A stretch of DNA of 64,000 nt, taken from the NCBI GenBank assembly GCA_026874595.1, contig CM049318.1, positions 56,003,250 to 56,067,249 on the forward strand. The letters are read 5' to 3'. This DNA is from Sipunculus nudus (lineage: Eukaryota > Annelida > Sipuncula > Golfingiida > Sipunculidae). The number at the start of each line of letters is the position of its first letter. Positions within the stretch are counted from its first letter, which is position 1. The position numbers were made by a program, and so were the translations under genes. The notes under the pieces are model-generated. The model saw only the letters and a list, made by a program, of their open reading frames with translations. It was not told the origin of the DNA and searched no databases. Below are positions 13,101-23,570 of this stretch, in pieces.

Positions 13101-16100
13101 ATTAGGTCAGTAGGTCATGAGGTAAATTCAATATGGCCGCCAAATGGATGTCCATAATCTGTTCATTGGTGTTTCCCATATTCTGCAGCAGTTACAAAAG
13201 AAATTCTAGGGCTGAGACATAGATTTTCAGGGCCAAGGAATACGTTCCGTTACTTTTCAGCCACCAACTGGTGCCATGAATCCAAAATGGGTGCCTTATC
13301 CAGCCTTGCTTTGATGAGTTGTAGCAGATGTAGAGTCAAAACCTTTATCCTCTGCACTCAGACAGAAGATAACGTTCTGTAAGAAAATCTCTGCACAGAA
13401 ACTAATCTCAGGTCTATTTTTAGATTATATGAATCTATTCCACAGTGAAGGCAATGAGGAACCCCTGACCCAGATTTAGTGAATCTGTTGTTTAAAGTTT
13501 ACAAAGACATAGGAGTGTGTTTTATCTTCGTGACAGCCAGATTATTCCAAAGTGGCACTGACACCATATATTCGTCCCAAAGTAATCGACAAGCGGAGAA
13601 CCACCGGCCTTGGACGGGTAATTACAAGCCACTCATAGCCACACCGGGGATCGAACCAGGGTCGCCAGTGGAGAGAGCCGAGCGTTTTACCAGTCGTGTG
13701 ATGCGTAGTATGTGCTCCCCTTAGCCTCTGTTGTTTTCCATCTGAGTTGTCAAATGTACGCTCCGACCCTTGATAAAACGAGGCGGCAGCATCTGCTTAA
13801 GCTCCATGGTGACAGGCTAAACTGGGATACCAACTCAACGTAGGTTCAAAAGAGTGGTTGCCTCCTCACTACCTGTGATGCGGTGTATTGTGAGACTCAA
13901 AGCATTCCCTATTGGTAATCGTTCACCAGTAATGAGCTTTATCCCAACTTTGGCTGACTGCTGAGATTTTCTCTGCCTCTGCCTTCCTTGGAACTGTAAC
14001 ATATCCCAGTGCATTTGTGGGTCTTCGAGGATTGATTGACCAACAGATGGCATTATAAATGCACTGAAGGGGTATGTGGCTATCAACAGGCTGAACAGTC
14101 AGTGTGCTTCTAAAGACCACTTCACTGCTTCTCTCTGTGATACCTTGCGACGGATAAGCTTTTCAAATGCTTTTGTCAGATCACTTTCCCGGAGACCCTG
14201 GCATTAAATTGTAGCTGCAGAATATGATAATGGGTTTACACTGCTGGAATGGACCACAAGCCTTTTTTTCCAATCGAATTTTCTCTGACAGCCTCAACTT
14301 AACAGTGGCCTTTTTTGCGATGGGTTGGTCATAAAGGTCATTCTCACTGCTAATCTCTTTGATATCTTCTAACAGCTCGGTCAGAAGAAAAGCCTCTTGG
14401 TCCTTGATAAAATTGCGTTGAAACAGGTGGAAAAATCTGTCCATGACTACAGTCTGCAATCTCTCCTGCTCTTCAGTCTCTGTAGTTGGCTGCTTTTAGC
14501 TAAACATGTAGGTAAAGTTATCGTAGCACGTCTTATGGTAGTAAAGATCAACCACAAATACGTCGTAGGATGATCCACTGAGAAGAACTCCTAGTCGCTT
14601 TGCTGCAGCATGATACTTGTTTTTCTCATCCTTCATTTTCAAGTCCATGGAATGTTTCATTTTACTCAAAGCATTCTCCTCTGAGCATCGTCCTAGGCCA
14701 CCATCATTGAAAGGTTTCATATCATCTTTGGTCTCTATGTCACAGACAAAACACATTTTTTTTCTTCTCTAATGATACCCTGCGGATTCGGTATGGGAGA
14801 ACTACAGCTTGCTCAGTTTGTTCTGGAACCTCTTCTGCAGTACTGGTACCCTGTTGGGGGTTGTCTGGCTTGAATCGATTCAACCTTGTTTGAAATTGAT
14901 CCGGCAGCTTTTATGAACAATGATATTGTCATTGTGGTCCCCAGACAACCCTGGTCTTGCTAATCTAAATTCAACATATGGTGGCACGGAGCATAACGTG
15001 TCGTCAATACCAGCCCGTCTATCAGTATAGGCCAGAGGAGATTGCAATCCACTGGGTCCCACCTCTGCAGTGTCCTCATTGTCCTTGATGGGTTCTTCGG
15101 AAAGACTGCATCTCCCCTTGTCGGTTACTTTGGGACGATTAAATGGTGTCAGTGCCATATTGGAATAATCTGGCAGTCACGAAGATAAAACACACTCCTA
15201 TGTCTTTGTAAACTTTGAACAGATTCACTGAATATGGGTCAGGGGGTCCTCATTGTCTTCACTGTGGAATAGATTCATATAATCTGAAAATAGACCTGAG
15301 ATTAGTTTCTGTGAAGAGATTCTCTTACAGAACATTATCTTCTGTCTGAGTGCAGAGGATAAAGGTTTTGACTCTACATCTGCTACAACTCATCAAAGCA
15401 AGGCTGGATAAGGCAGCCATTTTGGATTCATAGCACCAGTTGGTGGCTGGAAGTAACGGAACGTATTCCTTGGCCCTGAAGATCTCTGTCTTAGCCCTAG
15501 AATTACTTTTGTAACTGCTGCAGAATATGGGAAACACCTATGAACAGATTATGGACATCGCCTTTGGCGGCCATCTTGAATTTACCTCATGACCTACTGA
15601 CCTAATTTTGAATCCGATGGCATATTCCCCACCCCTGAAAACCTAGGGCTAGACACCAAATTTATAGCCATATCTTTGCCAGAACAGGAGATATAGCAAT
15701 TTTCCAAAAAGCGTGGTGGGCTCGGTGGTCATATTGGATTTAACCACCAATGGCGTTCTGCTGTGGCAACCAAGTAATTGGGTCATGTTTATTGGCTATT
15801 ATCATAAAAAATTAGTGGAAAAAATCTGCATTTTCACCTGATAGGGTTCTTCAAGATGACATTTTAGTTATTTTGGCGGCCATATTGGAATTTTTGTGGC
15901 CATATTGAATTTGAGGCAAAATATATGATGGCCCCAGAGCATATTTTTAAGAGCATGTCTCAAACAACCAGAATCCACTGATAAAACCTTGACTGGAAAA
16001 ATTGGCATTTTGTTTCCTGGCCTGGACCTGTCTAATTGGTGCATTTAATTGTGTAGTTTATAAATTTATCGCTATATAATGGTGCAAAATATGGAAAATT

Positions 16101-17394
16101 GAGCTATTAAGAAGTTTCCATTTCTTGATAAAGTGTTTTTGCCTAAGGCTTCATACCCACCGCACCTTGACATGTCTTTGGATGTATGTCGTAATAGTTT
16201 GGAACTGCATCGTTTTCTTCAAACAACGGCTTTATATTGTTCAAGTGATTTTGGTGGAAGACTGCACTGATCTCTCATCGATTGTGTATTTGTTTAGGCT
16301 TGACCAATCAGCTAATTAGTAGAAGCAATTACCAGAACAATACATGTTATCATTTAGGTGCCATTTATGTTGAGATTTCGAAGCTAATTGGTAATTTGTC
16401 ATGTTGGCTTATGAGGTGTTTATAATTTAGTCACATGTGTTGATTTCGTTTTTTGTACCTGTCGTTGACACAGTGGAGTACTCAACCGATGTCCTGTCTT
16501 ATGGCCACAACAGTGTCATCAGTAATTATTGCCTTCAGTGGTGTAGCTAATATAGCGTCGATACTGATTAAACATAGCGTACATTGTTTGTACTTGTGAT
16601 GTAGTTATTCGATTGAATGCGATTTTGGCATGCCATGTTATCTTATCATGAATGAGTTCTGAAATAATGCAGACCAGGATTTTTGTACATAAATTGTATG
16701 TAATGAGTGCCGGAACCGACACGAACACCAAAATGTTTGGTTGCTTATCCACCCCATGTTTTACACCGGTGATTCATTTCGGACCCAAGGACGACGTGTC
16801 AAAAATTATGTGATGGATTAAGACGGCTTTGAACCGCATAATGTAAATACGTATCTCGTCAATCACACAACTTTAATTTCCAAATGGGTATAAGGCATAA
16901 TTTGGGAATGAAAATTGGAATAAAAAATGGCAATCAAAAAATTATAGGGCCGTCGACGTATTTATTGACAAAACAATGACAGAAGACATCAAATACCTGA
17001 GAAAGTGTACTTACTCAAATGATTAGTATGAACAAAAACGTCAGACCGAACATTTTGGATTACAAAATTCAGTCATGTTTGACGTATATCTAAACTATAG
17101 AGTGAATCGGTAGATCCAATGATGCCTCAGGTCGCTCACTGGCTTCCACTTCACTTCCATGCCAATTAGATAGCATATTTGTATCTGGATTATAACACGC
17201 ACAAATGACCACAAAACGCAAGACTGCATTTATATTATTTGAGCTTTGAGACTGATATGCATTTTCACTAAACTTCAAAATCCCTCCCTTTACATGCAAA
17301 AACCCCCAAGAAAATGCATCTCTTACTCACCTTGGGCTCTCACCAACATACAGACTATCCAATATACCACCAACTGTTTTGTACATACAAACAT
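3472..17394 (-). CDS. Copy A: signal peptide-SAM-YWTD/EGF protein, frameshifted, 3' end outside window
   Basis: Fourteen exons on the minus strand, all with AG/GT borders: 17,394-17,331 (signal peptide), 10,865-10,548 (SAM-like), 10,279-10,211 (linker), 9,657-9,433, 9,181-9,013, 8,172-8,045, 7,841-7,685, 7,532-7,426 (propeller 1), 6,669-6,494 (EGF), 6,082-5,846, 5,531-5,363, 4,766-4,639, 4,314-4,158, 3,578-3,472 (propeller 2). The matching last EGF exon of copy B predicts one more exon left of position 1. Exon lengths equal those of copy B except for one extra codon in 8,172-8,045 and one missing base in the EGF exon. That base shifts the frame, with a stop about 30 codons into the next exon (near 5,990). 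It is either a recent pseudogene or a homopolymer sequencing error, because the downstream exons remain open in the old frame. The family is LRP4/5/6-like propellers, probably extracellular. The exact ligand is unknown. Confidence 0.72.
4101..4148. repeat. (TA)n microsatellite abutting a 5' splice site
   Basis: The TA run begins within about 10 bp of the donor of exon 4,314-4,158. Copy B has a TA run at the same place (23,525-23,569), so the tract predates the duplication. Confidence 0.92.
6494..6669 (-). pseudogene. Copy A EGF exon with 1-bp deletion
   Basis: Encodes an EGF-like module with six Cys: [12 protein letters not shown], then CSC and a closing DGRTC. The exon is 176 bp against 177 bp in copy B. 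The missing base is in the T run at 6,497-6,501 (five T here, six at 25,773-25,778). With 176 bp the exon leaves phase 0, while the next exon needs phase 1, so propeller 2 is read out of frame and meets TGA near 5,990. No alternative donor nearby restores the phase. The acceptor follows a (TA)n tract instead of a pyrimidine tract. Confidence 0.75.
6677..6714. repeat. (TA)n tract at the EGF-exon acceptor, copy A
   Basis: On the minus strand the TA run ends only about 8 bp before the CACAG acceptor of the EGF exon. Copy B shows the same at 25,952-25,994. Confidence 0.9.
6726..7098 (-). mobile_element. tRNA-related SINE pair inserted in a TA microsatellite
   Basis: Present in copy A only, between propeller 1 and the EGF exon; copy B has just a TA tract there. 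On the minus strand two related tRNA-like heads lie in the same orientation. Each has a GGTGCAT...AAAGCGCTGGT start and a B-box-like GGGTTCGAA (near 7,038-7,048 and 6,769-6,781). They are separated by about 170 bp. The whole unit is bounded by ATTGTTACG and CGTAACAAT, nine bases in inverted orientation, with TA runs on both sides. A dimeric SINE or two nested copies both fit. Confidence 0.55.
7099..7140. repeat. (TA)n microsatellite
   Basis: TA run on the other side of the SINE pair. With 6,677-6,714 it is probably one ancestral tract split by the insertion. Confidence 0.9.
7426..9657 (-). CDS. Copy A YWTD propeller 1 (exons 9,657-9,433; 9,181-9,013; 8,172-8,045; 7,841-7,685; 7,532-7,426)
   Basis: Exons of 225, 169, 128, 157 and 107 bp give 262 codons, phase 1 in and out. 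Six strand motifs appear in order: FVLVADT, VYWSDL, LFYTNM, MYVSDV, LFWCDG, LYLTDW, matching a complete six-bladed propeller. A sequon FLNGTG lies at the end of the first exon. All donors and acceptors are GT/AG. One codon longer than copy [12 protein letters not shown] here against ASGMVRPNG there. Confidence 0.88.
10211..10279 (-). CDS. Copy A 69-bp linker exon
   Basis: A small exon between SAM and propeller 1. The acceptor TTCTCAG precedes ATGATGGTTC and the donor is GTATGA, giving a 69-bp, phase 1-1 exon. It encodes [13 protein letters not shown]...GSCGGSN, acidic and Gly/Ser-rich with one Cys. If read through the donor it would stop after MKTF; copy B also stops shortly afterwards, but with a different tail. 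The equal length and conserved donor in both copies favour splicing. A short SAM-only isoform ending here cannot be excluded. Confidence 0.65.
10548..10865 (-). CDS. Copy A SAM-like domain exon
   Basis: A 318-bp exon, phase 1-1, with acceptor TTCTTTCAG and consensus donor GTAAGT. The SAM-like stretch runs from about [12 protein letters not shown] to AAVRDLK. It has the typical helix 5 region [18 protein letters not shown], preceded by a Leu-rich [10 protein letters not shown] basic tail rich in Lys, Ser and Glu follows. SAM domains are usually intracellular oligomerisation modules. Here the exon lies directly downstream of a signal-peptide exon in matching phase, which would place it outside the cell. 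Recognised from motif only; confirm with a profile search. Confidence 0.72.
12669..13602 (+). repeat. Left arm of foldback transposon
   Basis: Reverse complement of 15,105-16,034 with scattered mismatches. Contains several copies of an AATATGGCCGCCAAA-like motif (near 12,797, 12,816, 12,970 and 13,128), which resembles the YY1 consensus. Confidence 0.85.
13600..13735 (-). mobile_element. tRNA-derived SINE fragment inside foldback element
   Basis: The minus strand reads an A-box-like ACTGGTAAAACGCTCGG, a B box CTGGTTCGATCCCC (near 13,645-13,660), and then CCAAGGCCGGTGGTTCTC. Dispersed SINEs often carry a similar conserved block after the tRNA head. Not a functional tRNA: no cloverleaf is evident. 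Confidence 0.5.
13835..14756 (-). pseudogene. Decayed transposon protein, C-terminal parts
   Basis: Minus-strand frames 14,756-14,496, 14,459-14,181 and 14,086-13,835 follow each other with frame changes and stops. The first has [16 protein letters not shown] and ends [14 protein letters not shown], a Cys/His pattern like the zinc-binding N-terminal region of uncharacterised transposon proteins in marine invertebrates. The second is Leu/Lys-rich ([13 protein letters not shown]). I do not recognise a catalytic core. It belongs to the foldback element and is broken. Confidence 0.45.
14880..15158 (-). pseudogene. Decayed transposon protein, N-terminal part
   Basis: A 92-codon frame from the ATG at 15,158, which lies inside the right inverted repeat. 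It starts [19 protein letters not shown] and ends [14 protein letters not shown]. The VHKSCRINF motif is a second Cys/His element of the same protein type. The left arm has GTG instead of ATG at the matching place, so only this arm can start translation. The frame ends shortly before the Cys/His frame at 14,756. Confidence 0.45.
15105..16034 (-). repeat. Right arm of foldback transposon
   Basis: Inverted copy of 12,669-13,602. Includes the first codons of the element's protein and presumably its promoter. Confidence 0.85.
17331..17394 (-). CDS. Copy A signal-peptide exon
   Basis: Start codon at 17,394-17,392 in AAGAAAATGT. The exon encodes [20 protein letters not shown] followed by Q and a split Gly codon: a short Lys-containing N-region, a hydrophobic core and a small residue before a likely cleavage site. 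The donor is GTGAGTAAG in phase 1. It is 64 bp, the same as in copy B, with the same phase and similar hydrophobic sequence, which is why this ATG was chosen. It joins in phase to the SAM-like exon 6.5 kb away. Any exon from SAM, linker or propeller 1 would also fit by phase, so isoforms are possible. Confidence 0.7.
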
Positions 17395-17479
17395 TTTCTT
17401 CTTTCTAATTCAGACGAGGTTCAATCATACCCGCGAAAGATAAACTCATTAAATAGCTCTCTGCGTCAAATCTCACCTA

Positions 17480-17680
17480 TTATATTGATCATAACTCTTA
17501 TGTTGAAACACACTTGTACAGTAACAGTATATGCCATTCGTAATTCTGACTGGCTGCGCCTGAACACGTGATTAAGAACTTTTGCAGTCCAATCAAAAAT
17601 ACTATAGACAAAGGGGTCATAAAAGAAATATGATTGTGTGAAGGGAACAGCCGTCGGCGGGTGTGATAAACATGTAGATC
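17480..17680 (-). promoter_or_regulatory. Conserved block upstream of copy A start (putative promoter)
   Basis: Non-coding sequence upstream of the ATG that stays alignable with 34,800-34,985 of copy B, including ACACGTG-like and TACTGTTACTGTACAAG segments. No clear TATA box. Promoter function is inferred from position and conservation only. Confidence 0.3.
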
Positions 17681-17699
17681 GGAGTCCAAACCTGTAAAT

Positions 17700-19460
17700 C
17701 ATGCTACACTGAAGAGTAGTCTGACGTAAGCTGTACATGTTGTCAGCAAACAAATATATTATCAAATGCTTTGGGATATCTTATCTGGATACTAAGGAAT
17801 TCTTACTAGGAAGGCCCAAAAGTCTCTACAACTACTTGTCATGTTTATGTTGTGGTTTTCTTGTGGTTATATTGACGCATTCAATATGTACGCTTAGTCC
17901 GCGGCCTAATGAGGTACACAATGTAAGACAGGCCATGTACGCGCTGGCTATTTAGCGCAACGGAAGCATTACATAGCTGTCCAAAAATAAACACAACCTT
18001 CATGTTATATGACGCTTATCACATCGCTAGCGTATTCAGATGTTCGGCTGGTTACCGCACCTGTTTGAATAAAAACTGGCTGCTTAATCATATGATCCAA
18101 TTTAATATAATGTAACAGTATAATGTACATGTGCAGTATATGTATTTCTATTCAGACATATCTTAGGGGTTCAATATTTATTCTGGTATATATATATTCA
18201 GGTATGGATATTCATTGGGGTAACAGGTAGTTAACTAACACATTTCAAAAGGAGAATACCCGTGTATTGTTTGACTGATTTGCTTACTAAATTGATTCTT
18301 AATGGTTGTTCTAAGAGAGCTGAACAAAGTGTTTGATATGAAAACTGAATTGCCACTGTTTGGTGTTGATTAATAGTAAATACTGGATAAGTCAGTTACA
18401 TCAGACGTGACTGTAATTTCCGACTGCCTGAAGATGTATTAAGCCCTCCGAGCACTCCAGTTGAAACGGTCTGGGACCAGGTCACCGGGCGATCCCTAGG
18501 CGTGTATTTTGATTGGATTCGAAGACGAAGATGCCATCAATCCAAGCAGAGAGTCGTTCCAGCCGCCAACGTGCCCAGGGGGCAAGTAGATAAGACTTGA
18601 GGAGTCTGGAAAGCAACAGCATCCCAAGGTTTAAAGCAAAAAAGGGACATCCTATTTTCGATTACCATTAGCTATGTAACATTTATATTCGGTATAATAT
18701 TTACTTGAATGTTTCTGAAATAACATGTTATACCTCCCAGGAACTTGTCAAGAGGAATCAGATTAAAATCATAGGCTCATTAATTCATCTCGCCCATGTA
18801 TGTCGGGTGTTTTCTTATTTATTTTTAATAATAGAGATGTGATGAATGGACTGAAATGATCTTTGCACTTGTACCCAAAAAGGGATCCCTAAGTCACTGG
18901 ACAGGGACTGGGAAATTTCAATCTAACCATTCTGCACACATGCTGAGTGTGATGGTACAGAAAGAAAATATTCACAAAATTGGTCTTACATGCCCAATAA
19001 CGATTTTGGATTATTACCATCCTGCAACTGATGACAATTATTGTCTGGTGCATAGACTGTTGCTTATCTGCTCATCTCTCCGTCCGATATATTACCTCGT
19101 TGATAAGTCTCGAAGTTACTTGCCTTTTATCTGGAGAAAATTGACAGAAACAGGTGATTTTATGTTCCAAAATATTTCACAGAAGGACCATTGAAGAGCT
19201 GAACCAATTAATGATCTTAATTTCCAGGCAGAACTGCAGGCAGGAGGTAAGAATAGTTTATGTATCGTAGAGCGGAAACACAACCCATGTGATGTAAAGC
19301 CGTACTCTCCAACTGTAGGAGTTCTTACTTTTGCCTATGTTACTCACATTTATCAGGTTCTGTTTTATTTGTGATACACTAATTCTGTGCCTGTCCTGTA
19401 ACTAAGATGATTTAATAATATTGAGTAAGTACTGATCGAAGTCCAGCATCAAAGGGACAC
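17700..19460. other. Upstream flank of copy A, duplicated, no gene seen
   Basis: Aligns in pieces with about 35,030-36,940 of copy B (for example the TTAGTCCGCGG and GTCCAGCATCAAAGGGACA blocks). The open frame at 18,856-19,194 is not preserved in copy B. Probably intergenic sequence shared through the tandem duplication. Confidence 0.6.
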
Positions 19461-19499
19461 GTATGGCAGGCCGTGAATGAAGGTCACTATATTCTGTGT

Positions 19500-19935
19500 G
19501 GTTTAGGAAACAAGTATGATTTGAGCACCCTGGAAGTCAGATGTGGCCCTAGAATCTTCTAATGAAATATCCAGGAGAGTCTTGGGTAAATTTTCTTAGA
19601 AAACAGAAATAAGGTCACGATGACCTTAATTCTCCGAACGACTGGCCAGAAACATTATTCTCAACAACCATACAGACAGGAGACAAACTGTAACTTTTAG
19701 GCCTAGAATCTTATAACACAACATCCAAGGAGGTTCTGAGAAAATCTCCTTTGAAACATGAAAGTAGGGCATGGTGACCCATATTCTGGAAGCTACTGGC
19801 CAAAATATGCTTATGTGCACCTATACAGTCAGGCATGGTACCAGACTTGACCGTTGGATGTAGAACCTTCTAATATGACATCCAGGGAGGTCCTTGGCAA
19901 GTCTCCTTTTAACAGCTTTGGGGTACAGCCTTTAT
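19500..19935. repeat. Three units of a dispersed ~150-bp repeat
   Basis: Blocks starting near 19,543, 19,697 and 19,855 share AGAATCTTCTAA, ACATCCAGGGAGGT and AATCTCCTTT-like segments. They match the array at 45,016-46,540. They lie just outside the duplicated segment, at the junction between the copies. Confidence 0.6.
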
Positions 19936-19953
19936 ATTAAGCCTGCAGACCTC

Positions 19954-20065
19954 TCAACCTTGGTTGGGACCGACTGTGAAAATCGCACCGCCCCTCGGCT
20001 GAGATTTGAACTCACGACCTCCCGACTTTGAGTCCTGTGCTCTACCCTTGAGCCACAGGAGCCAG
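19954..20065 (-). mobile_element. tRNA-derived SINE
   Basis: On the minus strand: A-box-like TGGCTCAAGGGTAGAGCA (20,055-20,038), B-box GAGTTCAAATC (20,012-20,002), then a central block CTCAGCCGAGGGGCGGTG...CGGTCCCAACC. The central block recurs at 62,690-62,745 and 63,008-63,058 next to different heads. Confidence 0.65.
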
Positions 20066-20079
20066 TTCTAATTAACATC

Positions 20080-21900
20080 TTGCTAGTCAAAAATATTCTC
20101 ATTACAATACATACTTTGCCAAAGCAACGCTAAGATAAATGGGAAAAGGAAATTCACAAAGAAACATTTGGAACATTAAGCTCAGCCTATTAATGAAAGT
20201 TTATTTGCTTTCAAACAAATGACTAAATAGTCTTAACATCGGAGACTGCGGATGAATATTTGTTAGCTCCTTGGATACACCATTAATGACAATTCACTCA
20301 ATATCCGCCGGAATTTATACAGATTATAGACGTAAATAACCTGACGAAACCGTGTTGCAAAAGATGGACCAAATATGGCCCTTTGTGTTTTTCACTTTCT
20401 ATGGCAGCTGATCAAGTTGATTAGCTACAAAGAAACTAAGTTGCCCTAATTACTTAACAAAGAATTAAGAATTTAAGCCTTTACATGGAAACGTAATCTT
20501 CAAATCCTAATCTAAAAATCCTTCTGTATACTGAATTTCGGCTTTAAAGACGAAGTGTAACAAATGTTTATGGATAAACAGTCTGTTGTTATGAAAGTTC
20601 TAGGGTTATGAAACTTAGAACTTTTTTTATCACCAACCAATAATTTTTGGACAAGATTAAAATATATACATGATATAATTTTAATGTGTATTATGAAATG
20701 ACAGACACATTTCTCAATATGGTGCTGTTTGAAAATACGAGTATATTTACAAATTCGCGATCCATCCTTCAGATAAAATAAAATAATATCAGATAAGATA
20801 CGATATACTTTATTAATACCTTGCAAGTAAATATCATTTTGCCCGCACATTAATGAAAAGGAATAAAACAGTAATCGTCGGTACTGAAATACACCAAACA
20901 TCATTATAAATACCAAAGATAATTAAAGAATTACAGAAAAACATAAAATACACAATATTGTATGACATAGAAGAAATACAATACTCGATCACAATAATAA
21001 GATCTCAGGTATATTTGTCACCTCACCCTCCCTGCCCCCTTCACACAACGACGCAAATAACACATGCTATATTGCTTGTTAAAACAAATCAAAATGAAAT
21101 GATAAAATAATAAAAAAAGATACGTATACACGGTTATATTCATCTTTAACCTCATAACAACAAATTGTCTATAAAACATCTATTTGCAAGCTCTTCATAG
21201 TCGGAGTTCACCTCACGTTTAACCAACAAGAAGGGAATAACACTCATATCCTATTTATTTAAATTGAAATTACTTTAAGATTTAAATATTTAAGATTAGA
21301 ATATAAACAACAGAGAATTAATCTATCCTGCATTTATCTGCCATGTGTGAACATGTTGGATGTTTTTTTTATCATAAAAATAATTTCATACATTTGATTA
21401 TCTAAATCTATTATCTTCAAATAGTCCAGAGCGAAGGTAAATAAAGATAACATTGAACAAGGTTTCAAAGAAATAATGTTAAACAATACCATATCAAACG
21501 ACAGTGATTTTGCTATATTTAAGAAGAAGGACTGTGTCTTGATTTTTACATAAAGCACTGTTACATGACCTGCTTCATTCGTTTGGTATAAATTAACAGA
21601 AAAATCAGGTCAACAGAGTTTGCATAAATATTTAAATGCATAAATTAATTAAATTCCAGAAGCGTAATGTCTGAGTGGTCCGTCAAATTTTTAAAGCTTA
21701 GGTCGAATGTCTGGACAAATGTGCTAATCTGTAAAAATCAACATGTGATAAGAAGTTACTTGGCTAAGACTATTGCTCTAATTTGTAATTTGCTCTAAAT
21801 TTAAATGTTAGATATACAGCTACATTTTACTGTGTACTTCTTTTAAGGTTCAACTTTCGTACAGGAAGGGATCTATAGTGATATAACCTAACAAATATTC
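20080..21900. other. Spacer between the two gene copies, no gene seen
   Basis: AT-rich sequence downstream of copy B. The minus-strand frame at 20,916-20,512 (134 codons) has low-complexity composition and no recognised motif. An AATAAA-type signal on the minus strand near 21,254-21,259 could serve copy B, giving a 3' UTR of about 650 bp, but this is unsupported otherwise. Confidence 0.4.
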
Positions 21901-21910
21901 TCAACAGGTA

Positions 21911-22053
21911 CTACTCTAATGTTTCACATGTCAGTCCATCTATCGACAGTTGACCTCCATCAGGACATGCACATACATAATCGTCAGGGATCGGCAGGCA
22001 GAAATCGCTGCACCCACCATTATCTGAGGCACATGCGCTTGTTTCGCTCGATT
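21911..22053 (-). CDS. Copy B terminal EGF exon
   Basis: Encodes ESSETSACASDNGGC, SDFC, CAC and DGLTC, six Cys in EGF spacing, then ETLE and TAG (21,913-21,911). It joins from 22,904 in phase 1. No phase-1 donor occurs before the stop, so the exon ends the protein. A weak GTAGTA overlapping the stop is out of phase. Confidence 0.8.
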
Positions 22054-23523
22054 CTGGAGGCACAAAAGTAAATTATTAGAACATAAATTATTTTTCCTAT
22101 TGCAAAATATCTTTACTTTGGTGCGTACCCGCTAAGTAGGTATAAATGCATCAAGAGAGTAATAGGGTCCGTTCAACTATGTAAGACAAGAATTGTTTCC
22201 AGGAAAGTTACGTAAACATGGGAGTATTTGTGGTAAGGAATTCCACAATAAGTAAAAGTTTGAAAACATATGCATGTGAAATGTAAAACAATGATGATTT
22301 CCTGGAAAGTAACCAATTTTTATATTACATTTTGACAGTTAAAAGTACTGGCTAACTGGAAGAGTGTTTTTATTTCAGGAGAAACGACTGTTGACGTAAG
22401 GGTGACTAAAAGATTATAGACCTTTGTTTGAAAGACGGCCCTTCACACGATAAAGGTCCCAGATTTTATATTATTAAAGGAAAGCAGAAGGCAGTAACGT
22501 TGATTCGAGCTCTCTTTCCTAATTAAGTTACCACCGATAATTTCAATAACGCAAATTGTATATGAGGACAAAAATTATTTTCAAATAAGATATCGATCTC
22601 TGTAAAATATTTTTGTAGGTAACGAGGAACGCTTAGAAGAGGTCAACAGATGTTCTACTGGGCTAAGGTTGCATTGCGAGAACAGTTTACACCTTACTGG
22701 CAATTCAGCTATCTAGACACAAGGATATCGTTGTTTGTGAAAATGCATACTGTTTACATGAGCAAGGAATGAAGATCAAATTACAAGCAGGGTCAAATCG
22801 AGGATATGTGCATTAACCCGTCCATGCTTTGTTCGAAGGTATTCCTCAAAGGGAGATTATGTGTTTAAATAAACAACTGAATGAAAGATATTAATATACG
22901 AACCCGATCCTTCTCCTGTTTTATACAACTTCAGGTCATTGGCCCTCGAGAAGTCGCTTGGTGAAATGAATCTTACTTCAGTGCCGTCTGTTTTAATTTT
23001 CCTTATTTTTCTGTGAACAAAGGAGTACAGAATTTACTCAGCATTTAATTCTGAAGTTTCGGTTATGAGGATAGGTTCCAACAGAACAAATATGCTAACA
23101 TTACTTCCAGACACTAACTCACTTTACCGAACCATGATCAAAACTCATTCTTACAAACCATTTTATCTAGTTAAAACCACCAAGTAAAATTAGACATAGA
23201 GCTTGCTTCTTCCCATTTAATCCTTTATGATAAAGTGTAATCGCTTACACATTGCACACGTTTCTTCATCGATTAATTCTACTTGATGTTGATATACTGA
23301 TGGTGTATACTGCGCATATACAGAGTATGGTGGATTAAATATAAATGAAAAGTTCTGGCTTAATATACAATACATTCTATTCTACTGTATGTAAACACAC
23401 ATCTCAACTCGTTTACTTTCCACCTCAAAGAAGCCAGTGCCCTTCTCAAGCTTATGTGCAACGATATGAGCGGTCTGACAGAGGTACTCACGACGTCACG
23501 TTATTAACACGTCTGTCATTTTA

Positions 23524-23570
<47 letters not shown>

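Larger units (their letters stand above)
12665..16038 (-). mobile_element. Foldback DNA transposon with ~0.9-kb inverted repeats, in intron 1 of copy A
   Basis: The element runs 12,669-16,034 (3,366 bp). It starts TAGACAGGTCCAGGCC and ends with the exact complement. It is flanked by ATTG on both sides (12,665-12,668 and 16,035-16,038). Copy B at about 33,680 has the uninterrupted site with one ATTG, so this is a 4-bp target duplication with an empty-site control. The arms pair over about 0.9 kb (12,669 to ~13,602 with ~15,105 to 16,034). The middle carries decayed minus-strand coding frames and a SINE fragment. A 4-bp duplication fits several superfamilies, so I do not assign one. Confidence 0.85.

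Noticed and set aside
18856-19194. 112-codon plus-strand frame
   Set aside because: The matching region of copy B (36,330-36,600) has indels and stops that destroy the frame, so no coding constraint.
19954-20065. Functional tRNA gene
   Set aside because: A and B boxes are present, but the flanking sequence does not pair as an acceptor stem and a SINE body follows.
20512-20916. 134-codon minus-strand frame
   Set aside because: AT-rich, no motif, no splice context or conserved partner.
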